A DNA stretch of 64,000 bases, taken from Colius striatus (Eukaryota > Chordata > Aves > Coliiformes > Coliidae). The position numbers and the translations under genes are program-made. Each line of letters begins with the position of its first letter. Positions within the stretch are counted from its first letter, which is position 1. The stretch covers positions 13,579,501 to 13,643,500 of the forward strand of contig NC_084769.1 of assembly GCF_028858725.1 (NCBI RefSeq). Reading direction: 5' to 3'. Below, piece after piece: positions 12,123-25,430 of this stretch. The notes under the pieces are model-generated. The model was given only the letters and a program-made list of their open reading frames with translations, searched no databases and was not told where the DNA came from.

Positions 12123-13920
12123 TTCGGGGTGTCCCTCTGCTCTTTGTGTATTACCAACTAGAGCAGTAGTTTTGAGATGACTGCTTTAGGACCTTGAAGC
12201 AGCCAGGCAGCCCTCCAAGCCCCGCCAGCTCTGACACACAGTGGGACTTCTCTTTCCCCTTTGTAATTTTGTGAAGTAAGGAACTTTCCAGGCAGTTGTA
12301 AAATCAAATGTCCATGTTAATGGGAAGGGGGCGAGATGCTTTGGAGCGAGTGCTACCGGACCCCCCAAAAGGCTGAGAGCTTGGAAAACGTCTGCACAGT
12401 CGGTCACTTCCCTGAACTATCTGTGCTTCATGAGCCTCCAGCTCATGAATCTTGGAAGGAAAGACCTCCTCAGGAGATTTGTGGTACGTCCAGTCCCAAC
12501 TAGAAATACCACAAGAAAAGCTTCTCTTGGGGAGATCCCAGCTCTAACCAGGAAATGCAGAGTGATGTGAGAGCAAGAAAAAATCCAGATGTGGTCACTA
12601 TTTGCTTTATTTTGTCCCTGGGAAACCAAGTTCTCCTCTGCAAAGTATAGTTTTGTCAAACATCATTCTCAAGCATATCTAACTTTTGTGTTTACCAGAT
12701 GTAATTAAGTCAGACCCACATAACAACGCTCTGTGTGTGTGTGTGTGTCTGTATGTCTACATGCCTGTGTGTAGGGAGACAGCTTCCAGCAGATCACTTT
12801 CAGTTATTTTTCTGCTAACACACTGAACAGAGCTGCTCACTCCCACGTAGAGAGCAAGCTCTTGCCCAGACAGCTGCCTTGGGAGAAGCATTGGCTTTTC
12901 TCCTGTTGGGACAGTGTTGTGTTTTTGAATTACTTTAATAAAAAGTGCTTAAATGTTGGAGTTTTTCAAACTGAAGCAATTTCTCCACCACCAAGCCTTT
13001 GTTCTCTTGCACAGTGCAGGAGTTCTTTACAGTGTTGTCTTGCTTGCAGTCCCAGACCAGCCTGGGAAACACACAGTGTAGCTTAATGCTAAGGAAAGTA
13101 GTTTTTTCCTTTCGAAAGAAGAGACTAGCTGATGTGAGTCATCACAGCTACCCTGTGGGTTGGAGATGTTTACTGGGTTTTGGAGGGGTTGGTGGTGGAC
13201 TCAGGCTCTGAGGGGGTAGTTGCAGTGAATGGAAACATCCTGAACTTTCCAGGTAAGTGCAAGCCTGAAGATGAATTTGGGAGGTGTGCTGTGACTTCCA
13301 CTGATGGTGCTTGCAGTGCTTTAGTGTGAACTCTTCTCTTCCTGGCCATTTGTGAGATGACTATGATGTTCAGGCTATTATGGTGCCAAGGAGCAGGAGG
13401 GCATCATATGTATATCCATGAGCAAACAAATCTCTAGTAAACTTAAAAAAACCAACTTGTCTCACACAAATATTTGCTATTTGTTTAGGTGGGGGTTAGA
13501 TACCCTCAGGTTTTTGACAGCTCACACAATTAACAACAGGAACAACAAAGTGGAACTGTTGGTTGTAACTCCTCTGCTTCTCACACAATTTTTTTTTTGA
13601 GTGCTTGGTCCCAAACCAATAGTGAGATTCACCAGCAGAAACTTTCCAACATTTATTCATCACACACAGAGTTAACAAGTACCTCCAATTTTCTAGTTAC
13701 CAACGCACTAATGAACATCTGCTAGTGCTTCTTGCAAGTTGAAGGACTTGGGCAGACAGTAGACTAGGGGCTGAATTTCTCTGTGTAATGAATAAGGTAA
13801 AAAATGGAGTTTACATGATAGCAGACCCTTAGTCTGAGATTCCTCATGCTTCTTAGGGAATGTCTTCCAAAGTGCAAGCCCTTTGGTTTACAGCTTCTTC
13901 TGGTAAGTGGGGCTTTGAGT
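12123..13920. other. Intergenic with (GT)n
   Basis: It holds a short (GT)n microsatellite at 12731-12748. Nothing else is recognised. Confidence 0.5.
12731..12748. repeat. (TG)n microsatellite, short
   Basis: About eight GT units, followed by an imperfect tgtatgtctacatgcctgtg continuation. Confidence 0.85.
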
Positions 13921-14149
13921 GAAGAAGGAAGAACTTCAGGAAGGATTTTTTCACTGAGCAGGTTATTAAATACTGTCACGGGCTGCCCAGGCAGGTGATG
14001 GAGTTCCCATCCCTGGAGATATTTGAAAGATGCATAGATGAGGTGCTGAGGGACATGTTTTAGTGGTGGGCTTGGCAGTATGAAGTTAGTAGTTGAACTT
14101 GAACTTAAAGGTCTTTTCCAACTGAAACGATTCTATGATTCTATGATTG
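13921..14149 (+). mobile_element. CR1 LINE 3' end
   Basis: Matches about 230 bp of CR1 tail: gaagaacttcaggaag, cccatccctggagatattt, ggtgctgagggacatg, then ttctatgattctatgattg. Plus orientation, with the complete 3' terminal octamer repeats. Confidence 0.93.
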
Positions 14150-17141
14150 TAACAAGTGAATGTACCTTGAACTATCAGAAGAACAAGAGATGGGGATAAT
14201 TTACAAGTAAGTTAAACTATTCCAAGTAAGTAGCCTTTGCTGTTACTAGTCCTGGAAAGCTTGAAAGCTTCTGGCTACCATGCAAAGTTTTGCTTTGCTA
14301 CCTCTTGTTAGTGGATAAGCAAAAATTATCCAGCAATGAACATGCAGTCATCCATTAGGTCCCACAATGATCTCTGAATGACAGATAATTATTTCTGCAA
14401 GAGCTGGAAATATTCCTCTGAAGAAGCATCAACAAGCAAGATCTCCCCTGCACAGCAGCAATTGTTATAGAGCTTCTGCCACATTACTTTAGTCCTAGTA
14501 CTGCTGTTTTGCTGGATCTTATATAGAGGCAAAAAATTTAGCTTTGACTTAACCCCTTGGATTAACAGCAGGTACAAACTGGGGTGACATTTAGTGTTAT
14601 AAAAAGTAATTTGTGTGTGTTTAATGATTTCCATTTGTTTTCCTTTACAGTACCCTTTTAACTCCCTCATTCTGTGCCTTGTCACCCATTGCCACCCAGC
14701 CTGTTGTTTCCCGGTGCAAAACTAGGATGTGGAAAAGGCTGGTAATAAAGAATCCAGCTTAAAGGGCCATGTGCTACCTGGTGGGTGTTGTTCAGCCATG
14801 CGAGGAAACCTCAGAGCTCTGAAAAATAAGAGCAATATGTATGAAAGTTGATGCATTTAACCACTGGGGCATCTCCTTTAGGAGGTCAGTGTCAGCATTT
14901 TTCTTTGAGGCTGGAGCTGCCTGTAAGTGGTTGGTTACAGATACCTGTGCACTGCAGGGTGGTGGTGTCAGTACAAACTGCTGTGCAGCACACAAATCAT
15001 TTCTGATGAAAATTAAATACTCAAAAAAGAAATTCCACTACCAATGGGGTGAGCAAATCATGCACAAATGACTAATAAATAGCACTGCAATCTGTCCTTA
15101 GGCTGTGATTTATCTGTCTGGAGACGACTTAAAGAAATCTTCCTGCTGTTTGCACAATTTTTATCATAGTGCTACCTCTTGACACGCTCAAGTGTCAGAA
15201 ACCTCTTTCCCTGCTCTGGCAATCCTGACAAAAGCCCCATGTGAGCTCTCCACTGTGAAATGCCTGTGACCTGCACCTCGGCATCCTGACCCTGCTCTCC
15301 CCTGGCCTCATACAACTGCTCTTTGCTTCAGTGAAATGCCCTGGTTGGGGTCTGTTGCCAGTGAATGTGGTCTCTGTGTTCTGATTCCTCCTGCTTTTCC
15401 CTTTTTCAAGGTTATTGCAATTGCTGCTGAGGGAGCAGCTTATGGAAGTGTCCCCTCCTTCCACTTAAGCAAAACCCACTCACATCTGTTCAGACCTGTA
15501 ACATATAGAGCATGAGAGGGTTGGGCTTTTCAGGTAGAGCTCTGAGAGCAGTAACTCCTACTAGAGAAGTCAAAGTGGGAGCTGGGGACCACAATTTCCA
15601 TTTCACCAACACCTAGTGTGGAAATATGACTCTCTCTTTGTTTGGAGATGTAGTCCTGTTGTTTAAGGGGACCAGACCCATGGCCCCTGCTATCACATTA
15701 CCTCTTCCCACACATCCTTCAGCTTCCCATCACCCTTTGCTTATACCAGAATACCGACATCCTGCATAAGCTTTTTTGGGGGGTTCACACCTCTTCTAGT
15801 GACCTGTACTCTGGAGAGCAGAGCCCCCAGGGTGGTGATGCCAATTGCTGCCCCACACTGAGGCTGGGCACTGTTGGGTGCTGCATGCTGCAGCCCCCAG
15901 CTTATCCCCACTGGCATCCCCAACATCACTCCTCACCACTCAGGAGCTTTACTTGGATTTTTGCTCTGTTTTTTTCTCTGCATGTATCTGGGTAAGAGGG
16001 GTAAGTCTTTACTCTTGCCAAGCAAGGAGATGTTGTTCAGTTTTCCTTATGACAGCTTGGTACAAACAAAACAGCCAAAAGAAAGATGATTACTGACAGT
16101 TTATGTAACAGCTGTTTCTGCCCCATAGAGAAGGCAGGGACAGCAGAGGGGCCTCAGATTGGCATTGCCCTGTGGCAGTACCAGACACTGGGGATGGCAG
16201 GGAAAAGGACCACTTTCTAGTCACAGCCTCCACTTGGGTTGCTGCTGTTTTTGCAAAGCTCTGCCCATGCCTGACACCTTCTGTCTCCTTGTTTATCAAG
16301 GGCTTTCTCTGCACTCTTCAGTGCACTCAGAAACACTGAGCTAAAGCCAGATAAAGGAAAAATTCAAATACATGACTTTAAAAACACCTTTTTTTTTCCC
16401 TTTAGTTAAGCAAGTGCACTTTGCATGGGTGGCTCACCAGTGCCAGCATGTTTGGGGCCAGCAATACTTTGAGAATGGGCACATTGGGTCTCACTGGCCT
16501 TATTGGATGATGGGTTGATGGGAACCTGCTTGTCTTTTTGATGTGTGGAACATGACAGAGGCAGCTATAGCTGTTCTGACTCAACTTTCCAGCACTTCTG
16601 CCATTGAAGTACAGACACAGGCAATGCTGGATGATCAGGAGTTTGTGCTGGATCTTTTCTCAGTCCTGTGCTGGGAAAGTATCTTTAACTGCCAATGATG
16701 TTGATTTTCACTCACAATAGTGCACCCTGGAGAATATATAGCATTATGTAATGTGTAAAATTGAGGTATGATGTAATTATGGAGGTTTCTGCCCTCTTTG
16801 TGAGATGGACATCCTAGGCACATATCCCCCTCAATAAACAGTAGAGTACTTAGAAAATCTCAGTGCACACAGTAGGAAATGAGAGGGAGAGAAAGGAGCT
16901 TGGGGGTAGCAGCTTTGCAGTAGTAGGACAGTGGATATTTATGCTCATCTATCTGTGTTTCCTGATCCATTGGTCAAAAGTGCCTCCAACCTTGAGCCCC
17001 CTACACAGCCCCAGATGAATGAGCAGGTCCAGCTATTCCTCTTCCTCCTCTCTCCCAGTGCTGAAGGATCATCCCAGGAATGTGCCATGTCTCTTTGCCT
17101 CACATCAGATGGTCCTGGTTCTACAGACAGGAGTCACACTG
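14150..17141. other. Intergenic, nothing recognised
   Basis: No exon, CR1 or tandem repeat identified. Short open frames overlap on both strands without recognisable products. Confidence 0.5.
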
Positions 17142-17299
17142 CAGGCTGGTCTGTCACATTTCTGACCAGAAATGGAACTTGTAACCTTGGAACAACACAG
17201 GTGGGAACTGACAGAGGAACTGACAGGCTGGTCTGTCACATTTCTGACCAGAAATGGAACCTGGAACCTTGGAACAACACTGGTGGGAACTGACAGAGG
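17142..17299. repeat. 82-bp tandem duplication
   Basis: Copy 1 is 17142-17223 and copy 2 is 17224-17299 (its last 6 bases are lost). Both begin caggctggtctgtcacattt and differ at three of 76 aligned bases. Each contains the interrupted palindrome TTTCTG-AC-CAGAAA. Confidence 0.95.
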
Positions 17300-19330
17300 C
17301 AGCAGAAATAAGGTTTGTTTCATGAGGGAATTTATATAGAGGATGCTCTTCAGTAAAGTCAGTGAACTCTCTAGATCAACTGTATTTATTTTGCTTCAGA
17401 AACATGTTTCTCTCTGGTAGGACCTTCAGATGCACCATCACCCTTCCAGCATCAGCTGGACAAGAGCCAAGGCTGTTGAAAACCATCACTGGGGCTGTGA
17501 TCAAAGCTCCTGCTGTGTGCTCCCAATCCCTGTGGAGTCCTCACACACACTCATGTGCAGATAAACACACATATGACTGAGAAAAGTTGAAAATTTCCTG
17601 CTTAATGTCTACTGTCAGAAAACGCTGCTCTGCTAAAATTGAACTGTCCCATGGGAGTGTGTCAATTTGGGCAAACAAATAAACAAGTTTAGGGGGAAAA
17701 AAAAGTCAGAATAACTCATTTCAATAAACCCACAGCAGTCAGCAGTCAGCTGTCAGAATGGGACATTTCAAGTTCTCAGTCTGAAATGACTTCTCTTTGG
17801 CACCAGGGTGCCTTAATGTATAGCATAGTACAAATTCCTATGTGAAATAATGCAAAATGAGTTATGACACAGAATAATACTATACAAATCTGGATTGGAA
17901 TAGAAATGTGGAATACCCAGAATATGAAATGTACACTAACTATAAACATAATGGGATGGAAAACCTATAAAAGAAATAATCCAAAAAATGCAAAGAAGTG
18001 TTTCAGTTGACCTGAAGTGTTTCTGGAACGCTGTTTGTGAGGGATTGATGATTAATCCCATTTTTACTTTTCCTATTTGTTTTTTAGTCTAACATCAGAA
18101 ATTCTACTTGGAGGGAAACACAGGGTGTCAGAGGCACAAATGTTTATATAAATATGCAGAGATATAGCTGCACACTCTCATTCTGTTTGTTTGCCTTTCC
18201 TTTTTCTCCCAACATCTATCCCTTTCTGAAAACACTTTAACTTTCTATGACAAAGTAACTTACAAAGCAATCAGCTGACCCAGTTATTTATGAGAGGGTT
18301 TGGTCATACAGTGGGTGAGCTGTAGAGCAGGGCAAGCAGACAGTACAATGTCTCCCTGCCAAGCCCTGTCAAGACAGTGTCTGAGCTGGGAATCTGGAGC
18401 CTGGAGAAGCTACAGAAACCCCACTCAGCTGGATTTGCTTGACTTGTGTGTCTCCATGCTATGAATATCCTCAGACAATGGAATGTCCAGCAAGGGCTTC
18501 AAGGGCCCTTTTTGTTTTCCTTCATGTCATAGCCAGGGCAACCACTGAAAATCGAGTGGTAGCATCCAGTCAGCAAAACCCACAGATGAAGCTAAGATAT
18601 ACCATCCACCCTCTGGAGCCCACATTTTACCAAAATATCCTCCTCTGAGAAACTAAAGACCAAGGTGAAGAGAGCTCCATCCTCTAAGTCTGTGGTTTAG
18701 ACATTTGTCTTTGGCAGAGATGTGGAAGATGGCTTCTGCCCACATCTGCTCCAGAGGCTGCTCTGGCTGCACAAGGTGTTTGATCCTGTGGTCTGACACA
18801 CGTGTCTCCTTTTTCTCCACAGCTCTGGGCTGCATCATGCCCTGTCCAGTGCAGGATACTGCCATTTGCCCAGGTAGGTGGGGGGAAGGTTAATATCTTT
18901 CCAATGTTTTCTTCCTGTGGGTTTTGTCAGTTTGCAGTCCTTGTGCTGGTCGTCGTGGATGTTGTAAATGTGATCTGTGTTGGAGGCAGGAGCAGCAAAT
19001 TGGGTACCGATGTCCCTGAGTATGGGAGCTTGGGCATCACCTGTGTGTGGAGGAGGCACGTGCAGCTCCTGAGCTTTTGAAACTTTTCTGCAAGGTTCAA
19101 GAGACACAGGGTGTCCCTTTGTCAGCCTGAGAAGAGGAAACACTACTGCAAGCAAACAGAAGTGAGAGTGGCCAAAAACCTGCATCCTGCAATGACTCCT
19201 CTGCATTCCCACAGGTCAAGGGCAGGGTGTCTGTCTGAAGGTGGATGTTTCCTAATGTGCAGTCGTTGGTAACCTGAAGCAGGTTTATGACAGAGCCAAG
19301 ATCAGGCATTAATGCAATAGACTGGTAATT
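17300..19330. other. Intergenic, AT-rich in part
   Basis: About 17580-18300 is AT-rich without a clear repeat family. No gene recognised. Confidence 0.5.
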
Positions 19331-19660
19331 CAATCACTTTATAGAAGTTGATCTGTCCTTTTTATTACAATTATTGTCAGCCCGGGTGTTTCGTTCCATC
19401 ACTGAAAATAAACATCATTTATCATACTTGTAAAGATTAGCCCCTGACAGCTCCAGCTCTGCTTTGCATAAATGTGTATTAATGTCGGCTCTGTCTGAAG
19501 TGGAGAGAGAAGTCTATATTTCACAAGAATGATTAGACAGTGTCAGCACTGCTTTAAGTAATGTCTTATCATGACGGATAATCAAACTGTGAAAAAACAA
19601 CCAAAAAAAAAAAAAGGCAATTTATAGCATATGCATTTTTTGCTTTATTGGGCTGAGAAA
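19331..19660. promoter_or_regulatory. Candidate conserved noncoding block
   Basis: Contains an octamer-like ctttgcataaatgtg, attacaattattgtcag (SOX-like inverted pair) and cttatcatgacggataatc. Retained CpGs and the lack of repeats suggest constraint. Ends in an A-run at about 19602-19614. Confidence 0.35.
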
Positions 19661-20870
19661 TAGCAATAGTTTTGGTGCTGCAAGCCTGAGGTTTGTCATG
19701 TATGGGCTGCAGGCTGCTTCAGGAGGCACGTGGTCTGGCAGCTTATCGGCAGAGATGGGACTTACACCTGAGAGGCTGAATCTTCCCATTTGAAGACCCA
19801 GCCATCTACAGCTTTGACAGAATTTTAACCATCTGTACCTGGGCTGAATTTGACTTGGAAAGTTTCAGCTAAAATGGTGACGTCATTTCTGAGAGTGACT
19901 TTAAGGGACAATACGACATCTGAGGTAAAATATTCTTACAGACCTTTTCCAGAGAAGCCCTTGGAGCAAGACCTCATCATACATCTACCTTCAGGTCAGA
20001 GCTGCACTTTTACTGCTCCCATGAAAGTACTCCCACAGTAATTGCAAATCTATTTGTCAGTATGTACTTTAGAGTACCTTGGAGGCTGACCACTGCATCT
20101 CCATGAGCTCAACGAGTGCTCCAACCCCCACCCAAATGTGAAAGTACCACCTCCCGAGCCAGACCAAGCCTGAATCCCTGGACTGTGGGAGGCTACATAG
20201 GACTTTTCATGCAATTCTGCTGGTGGCAGTACATTTGGGGTCACAGCTGACAGCAGGGACTGTGCTTCAGGGTGTGTGTCCTTGCAGTCACCATGGAGGA
20301 CATCTGACCAGCATCCAGAGGAATGAAGAATAAGACATGAGCTGACATCTTGCTCTTTGCCAGCTGAGCCAAGGCAATGTCAAGAACGCTCCCTTGTTTG
20401 CTGGACCATGCATTCACTGGGAGAGAAATGGACATGGGCATCAACATCCATTACACACAAACTAAAAATCATCTACTTGTTGTGGTGCAGAAAAACAGCT
20501 CTGAGACTTTCAGCAAGAACATCAGAGCTGAAGAAAAGTCCTTCTCATCAATAGCAGGGTTTGGTATTTGGTCTAGTTTCAATAGTGTTAGAAACTGAGG
20601 AAACAAAACCAAACCACATCTGTGTTGTTGGATACCACTTCTGTTGAGCTGTAGAAATTTTAGAACTGGTCTGAAAACCTTTGTGATTTCTGGGCATTGC
20701 ATCTGGGTTTTGTGAAAGCCCCATTGTGGAGTAGGGATGCTTGTGTGAGAGTGTCTGCTTCCACTGCTGCCGGTTTCAAAAAGTTATTTGAAATGCTTAC
20801 ACCTTCAGGAAAAAAGCCCCAACCCTAAAACAGCCACCCAACAACTTGCAGGCTTGGATCCTCAAAACCA
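19661..20870. other. Intergenic, nothing recognised
   Basis: No exon, repeat or distinctive motif identified. Confidence 0.5.
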
Positions 20871-21150
20871 GGTGTCAAAGAAAACATTTGATTTATAATC
20901 TTATCATTTCTAAGCCAGCTACCTTATATTGGAAAGCTTGTGATTGAGATCAGCGTTAATTGAAGATGATGCTTTAAAATTAGCCCACTATGGAGGTATC
21001 TCATTGAGTCAGATTCTAAAGGAGCAATAATACATCAAATATCATATATGAGAATAAATAAACCTCTTCCCTACATAACTAACAGCTATTTCTGCTATTA
21101 AAATGAAAGCATTAAAAGAATTGAAACTATACTGAGTGCTTATCTTGCTC
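20871..21150. promoter_or_regulatory. Candidate conserved noncoding block
   Basis: AT-rich, repeat-free stretch with gatttataatcttatcatt and gatcagcgttaattgaagat. Provisional. Confidence 0.27.
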
Positions 21151-21600
21151 TGTTTTTTCCTTTTTCTCAATGCCAGCCCCAGTTTAATCCCTTTCAGGTC
21201 ATAGTTGCTAGCAGTTTTACCTCCTCTGCAGTGGTTTGGTGCTGGTGGTGATGCACAAGACAATGTGGTGCAGCTTCCTTTCTGCCAAAGAAACTGAAAA
21301 TGAGACTTCACTCTGCATGAAAACTGGAAAAAAACCCAAGAGCTGAACCCCCTGCCTCAAAAGGCGAGTGTCTGCCACAAAGTAACTCAGGTAGAAAAGG
21401 CCAGTTATCAGTGGTAGAGGGAAGGAGCGGGTGAGGATGGCATTGGGACCATTAGACATTGAAGCAATGTTGATTTTAGCCAGTGGAATTAGCAAGTGGC
21501 ACTTTTTGAAGTGCTAAAAGCTTTGGACATGGATTACCATGCACATATTTCAATTTCCCTTGAATCCAGGGAGATTTCCTCTTAGAACTCGCTCCTCTCT

Positions 21601-21770
21601 GTCTCTCCTTTTTTTTATTCATCTAGATTGTGCTTGATGGGGACTGTTAACTGAATGCAGCATATTATATATTACTTCAATAAATCACCAACAGCCGAAG
21701 CATTCAATATCATGCACAGCAGTAATCAGGGGAAGTCTTAATCACACTTTAAATGGTTTGGATTTATGCT
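21601..21770. promoter_or_regulatory. Candidate conserved noncoding block
   Basis: Short AT-rich, repeat-free stretch with words such as ttacttcaataaatcacc and cattcaatatcatgcac. Provisional. Confidence 0.27.
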
Positions 21771-23029
21771 CTGCTTTCCACGGGCTCCTGTCACTGCTGG
21801 GAAGGCAGGAAGGCATGGCTCTATGGTGTTCCTCCAGGACCTGGTCCAGCCTAGTGCCAGGGGCTGGGAACAGAGCCAGGGCTCAGGGTTTGTGCCAGGG
21901 GTGCAGTGCTCAGCAAGGATGAACAGTCACTGGGTTATTCCTGGAGGTGTTTGTATCTGTGCAATGGCCTCTTTGGATTGGTTGAGGATTTGGAGGTTAA
22001 AATGTCTCTCTGGCCTTGTAAGCAGATGCTCTTTTGAGTCTGCTAAGATGTGAGGCAAGGCTTTGCTTTGGCTAAAAAGATATATTTTAACATAGACTTT
22101 TTTTTAAAGAAATAATCAGATAAGAGCAAATCCAGCTGCTGCAATCCTCATTTTATTTTGCTGCTCCAATCCTCACTTTTTTTTGCTGCTCCAGCATTTT
22201 TCATTGGGTCCAGGAGATTAAAAACACCTTTTGGATATTTGTCGAGGAGTGTGAGAAGTGAAGAGGGAGGGCTGGCTTACAAGGAAAAAAAAAACCAAAC
22301 CCAAGCAAACCACAAAACCCCTAAACACAATTTGAAAACAACATTCATGACTGATGACCCATCAAGCCATTCCATGAAAGTAAAACTTGCCAGCCGGGGG
22401 GCTGTGGGCACGAGCTGAGTATGGGTCTGGTGGCAGTGGCTGCTGGCACAGGAGGGAAACCTTCCTCCCCAGCACCATCACACCCCTGACCTTCACCTTC
22501 ACCCTTGCAACCATATGCAGATGTGCATGATGTCATCTTTCCCTGCCATGGGGAGAAAAAGAGGAGACATCATAGCAGAAAACAACAGCCTTTTCTAGGG
22601 GGGGAAGTTAAATGTTTTGGCTAACTCTGCACCCTGGAGCATGGCAGTGCTCAGCAGCGTGGTCACAGGGCATCACTGCTCATTGGAGACGTTTTGCTGC
22701 TGATGGGTGGGGAGGTTAATGGGCTCATTAACCCCATCTGGCTGGTAGAGCCCTGAGCCCACTGCAGCTGGCTTTTCCAACTCAGGAATACTTTGTGGGC
22801 CCCTTCAGCTGGAGAGAATGAGCCTTCCTTTCCCGCCTTAAAAGTAGTCACGCTGCTTGTGCCATAAATTACTGCTCTTGCTGTGGAAATTTGAATGAGA
22901 CACAAATGGAGCTGAGACACAGCAGCTGAGATGGTTAAACAATAGTCCTGCACACAGGAAACTCCTGTAACTGTGGATTTAAGTTCCAAGGAGCTTTGGT
23001 ATCTGACTGTTGAGTTCGTCCCTTCCACC
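21771..23029. other. Intergenic, nothing beyond a small tandem repeat
   Basis: It holds the 25-bp tandem at 22135-22192 and an A-rich patch at about 22285-22330. Nothing else is recognised. Confidence 0.5.
22135..22192. repeat. 25-bp tandem repeat, about 2.3 copies
   Basis: Units start gctgct and contain caatcctca followed by a T-rich tail: 22135-22159, 22160-22184 and a partial 22185-22192. Confidence 0.8.
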
Positions 23030-23450
23030 CCTCAGGTTTTTTTTCATTCAATTCTATGTTGTTCCTGTCTCTTAATAGGGCATCTTTCATTATCATTATC
23101 CCTAATAGTGGTTTATTGTATTAGTTACAGTTAATTTAAATGTTACCCAAGCATTGAAAACAGATTGCAGATGTTTTGAAACAGATGTTATTTTAATGTT
23201 AAAACAAAATCATGAATATTTATGGGTCATTATTGCCTGGGTTGAATTAGGCTCTTTAAATAGTAATGTATGGGCTTAATATCTTTTGAAGGAAACACTC
23301 CAAAAAAAAGGTGAATGGAAAAACACTGTCGTTTAAAGATGTGTAAATCATTTCTTCTGGCAATACTGTTTTCCTTTATGAACAGTCAGAATTAATTACT
23401 GTTACATTACTAAACCAGGTACTGTTCTTGCTCTGTAGCTAACCTAAGAC
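23030..23450. promoter_or_regulatory. Candidate conserved noncoding block
   Basis: AT-rich and repeat-free, with clustered words: ttcattatcattatcccta, gttacagttaatttaaatg, gaatatttatgggtcattat (HOX-like TTTATGGG) and cagaattaattactg. Among the best candidates downstream of GLI2. Confidence 0.38.
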
Positions 23451-25040
23451 AAAATTTTTAGCTCAGAAACACCTTTCCAGCTCTCTCTTTCCTACAGAAG
23501 GGGCCCACCAGTTCCCTGAAAACAGATCTAAAGCCAGAGGAATATTCTGGGGTGATGTCATCCGTATTAAAGCAAAAGAAGGTGAAGATGATGCAAGCAC
23601 ACAGCTCACTTGGTGTCAGTCTTTCCTTCAGAAACACAAAGAGGTTTTGTTAATGCCACGTGCGGGCTGTCTCTGAGTCATATTTCTTTCTTTATGGAGA
23701 TGAAGTTAGTCTTTAAGGCATCAGCTCAAAATGGCCTTTCATTCATTACAAAGTTACTTAGTTACGGGTAGGTAACTCTAAACGACATTTCTACATCTTG
23801 CACTTTATTAGTTGATCCTAGCTGCTAAATGGCATGGAGAGATCAGCAGACTATGGCAGGAGAGTTCAGGGTGCTTTAGCCAATTTTGTATGGGTTTCAG
23901 ACTTCTGGAGTTGAAAATTTGCCTCTGACAAGATGAGCTTGTGCATCTTCCTGTGGGAGAGTCGGGAAAAAAAAAGGAAGAAAAAAAGAAAGCAAGAAAA
24001 TTTGGTGAAAAAAATATAAATAAAAATTGAGAAGACTGTAAACACAAGGATGATTCCATCTGCTGCCTTAGATGTCGTGTCCTATTTAGGAGGAGAACAG
24101 CCAGACCATTATCTTGTCAACGTTGACTTTGGAGATGATTCTGGGATGAGAAGGCTGGAAGGAAGGGGATGTGCAGCCACCACCCATCTTATTACACTTT
24201 GCTTGTGTCCACAGGGACAATGTGCTTTAACCTGTAGTATTGGATCTATTTCTTCCTCCCACTCCACCTCCCTGAAATGTACTACTCTGGACGCAAGCCT
24301 GAGTCCTCCTGAAGCTGGCAAAACTCCTTGTCTACAGGCACAAAACCCCAGAGCAGATGGGCACATGTTTTGGCTAACCACAGTGGCAGTTGTTGAACAT
24401 TAGGGTCTGTAGTCTCATCCAGGAATATCTGAATAGCCACCCTCACCCATCCCTTGGCCGAGGGGAGCGAGCATCACCCACACTGCTTGGGCTGACAGAG
24501 AGCGTGAATGATGTTGCTGATGCAACAGTGCACAACGGGGCTTTGTCCCAAGGCCTCAGAAGTGCATTGTCAGGAAAGGATAGCAGTAATGCATGTCTCT
24601 TTTCAGCTTCCACAGTGTGATTTAGGTATAGAGAGTCACAGGAAAAGTACTACAAAGCTGCACATTGCATTTTGCTCCTGGTCCAAGCGGTGGCATACAG
24701 CAATCGTGACTGCTGCATTAGTTTGCTGGCTGAGGGATGGGCAGACTGCAGGGCTTGGTTGCACATTGGTCCATGGAGCAATACCAACTGGCTGCATTGA
24801 GGCACTTGGCTTACAGAGCCCTAGCAGGCTCACAAAAACATTAGAATCTGGTTTGATTGGCCAAGAAAGTTTTCTGTTGCTGTCTCATCTTGATTTAAAA
24901 AGCCATACTCAGAAATGAGATACAAAAAAGTGAAGAGATGTTCCTTCAGCAGCTTGGACTTGCACTTCCCCTGCTTTCGTGTCCTGAGGAACACAGAAAG
25001 TCTGGTACAGTACATTACATTCAGTAGGCTGCCAGAAAAG
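23451..25040. other. Intergenic with purine-rich tract
   Basis: A purine-rich run lies at about 23965-24035 (mostly A with G interruptions). No coding exon or CR1 is seen. Confidence 0.5.
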
Positions 25041-25430
25041 GAGTTCATTTAGTTTGATGACAGATTAATACTGATTCACAAATTAATTTTGTCTCTTTGT
25101 ATATCAAGGGTGTCCGCAACTTATTTAATTTGTAATAAATATAATTATAGAAATGAATGAGCTATCAAGATTTTTAAAGTATGATCCATCAATGTTGGCA
25201 TGACTTGTAATCCTGGTCATTATAAATAAAATGGGTCTTTTGCAATATGGAATGCAATTTTCCCTGTAGTTTGTCTCATTATTTTCTGACACGTGGGTTA
25301 ATATTAAATTACAATGCCTTAATTTTCAAATCAGGGCTCAATTTGTAAATAAGAGGTTAATAAATAACCTTTCCAGCTGGAGGCCTTATTGTGACTTCAT
25401 TAAAATAAACTTTTAAATGAGGTGTTTGTC
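25041..25430. promoter_or_regulatory. Candidate conserved noncoding block
   Basis: Strongly AT-rich and repeat-free, with homeodomain-type words (gacagattaatactgattc, cacaaattaattttgtctc, attataaataaaatggg). Looks like a developmental conserved element; not tested. Confidence 0.35.

Noticed and set aside
17142..17299. Direct repeats considered as a CRISPR-like array
   Set aside because: Only two adjacent copies without spacers in a vertebrate locus; a simple tandem duplication explains it.
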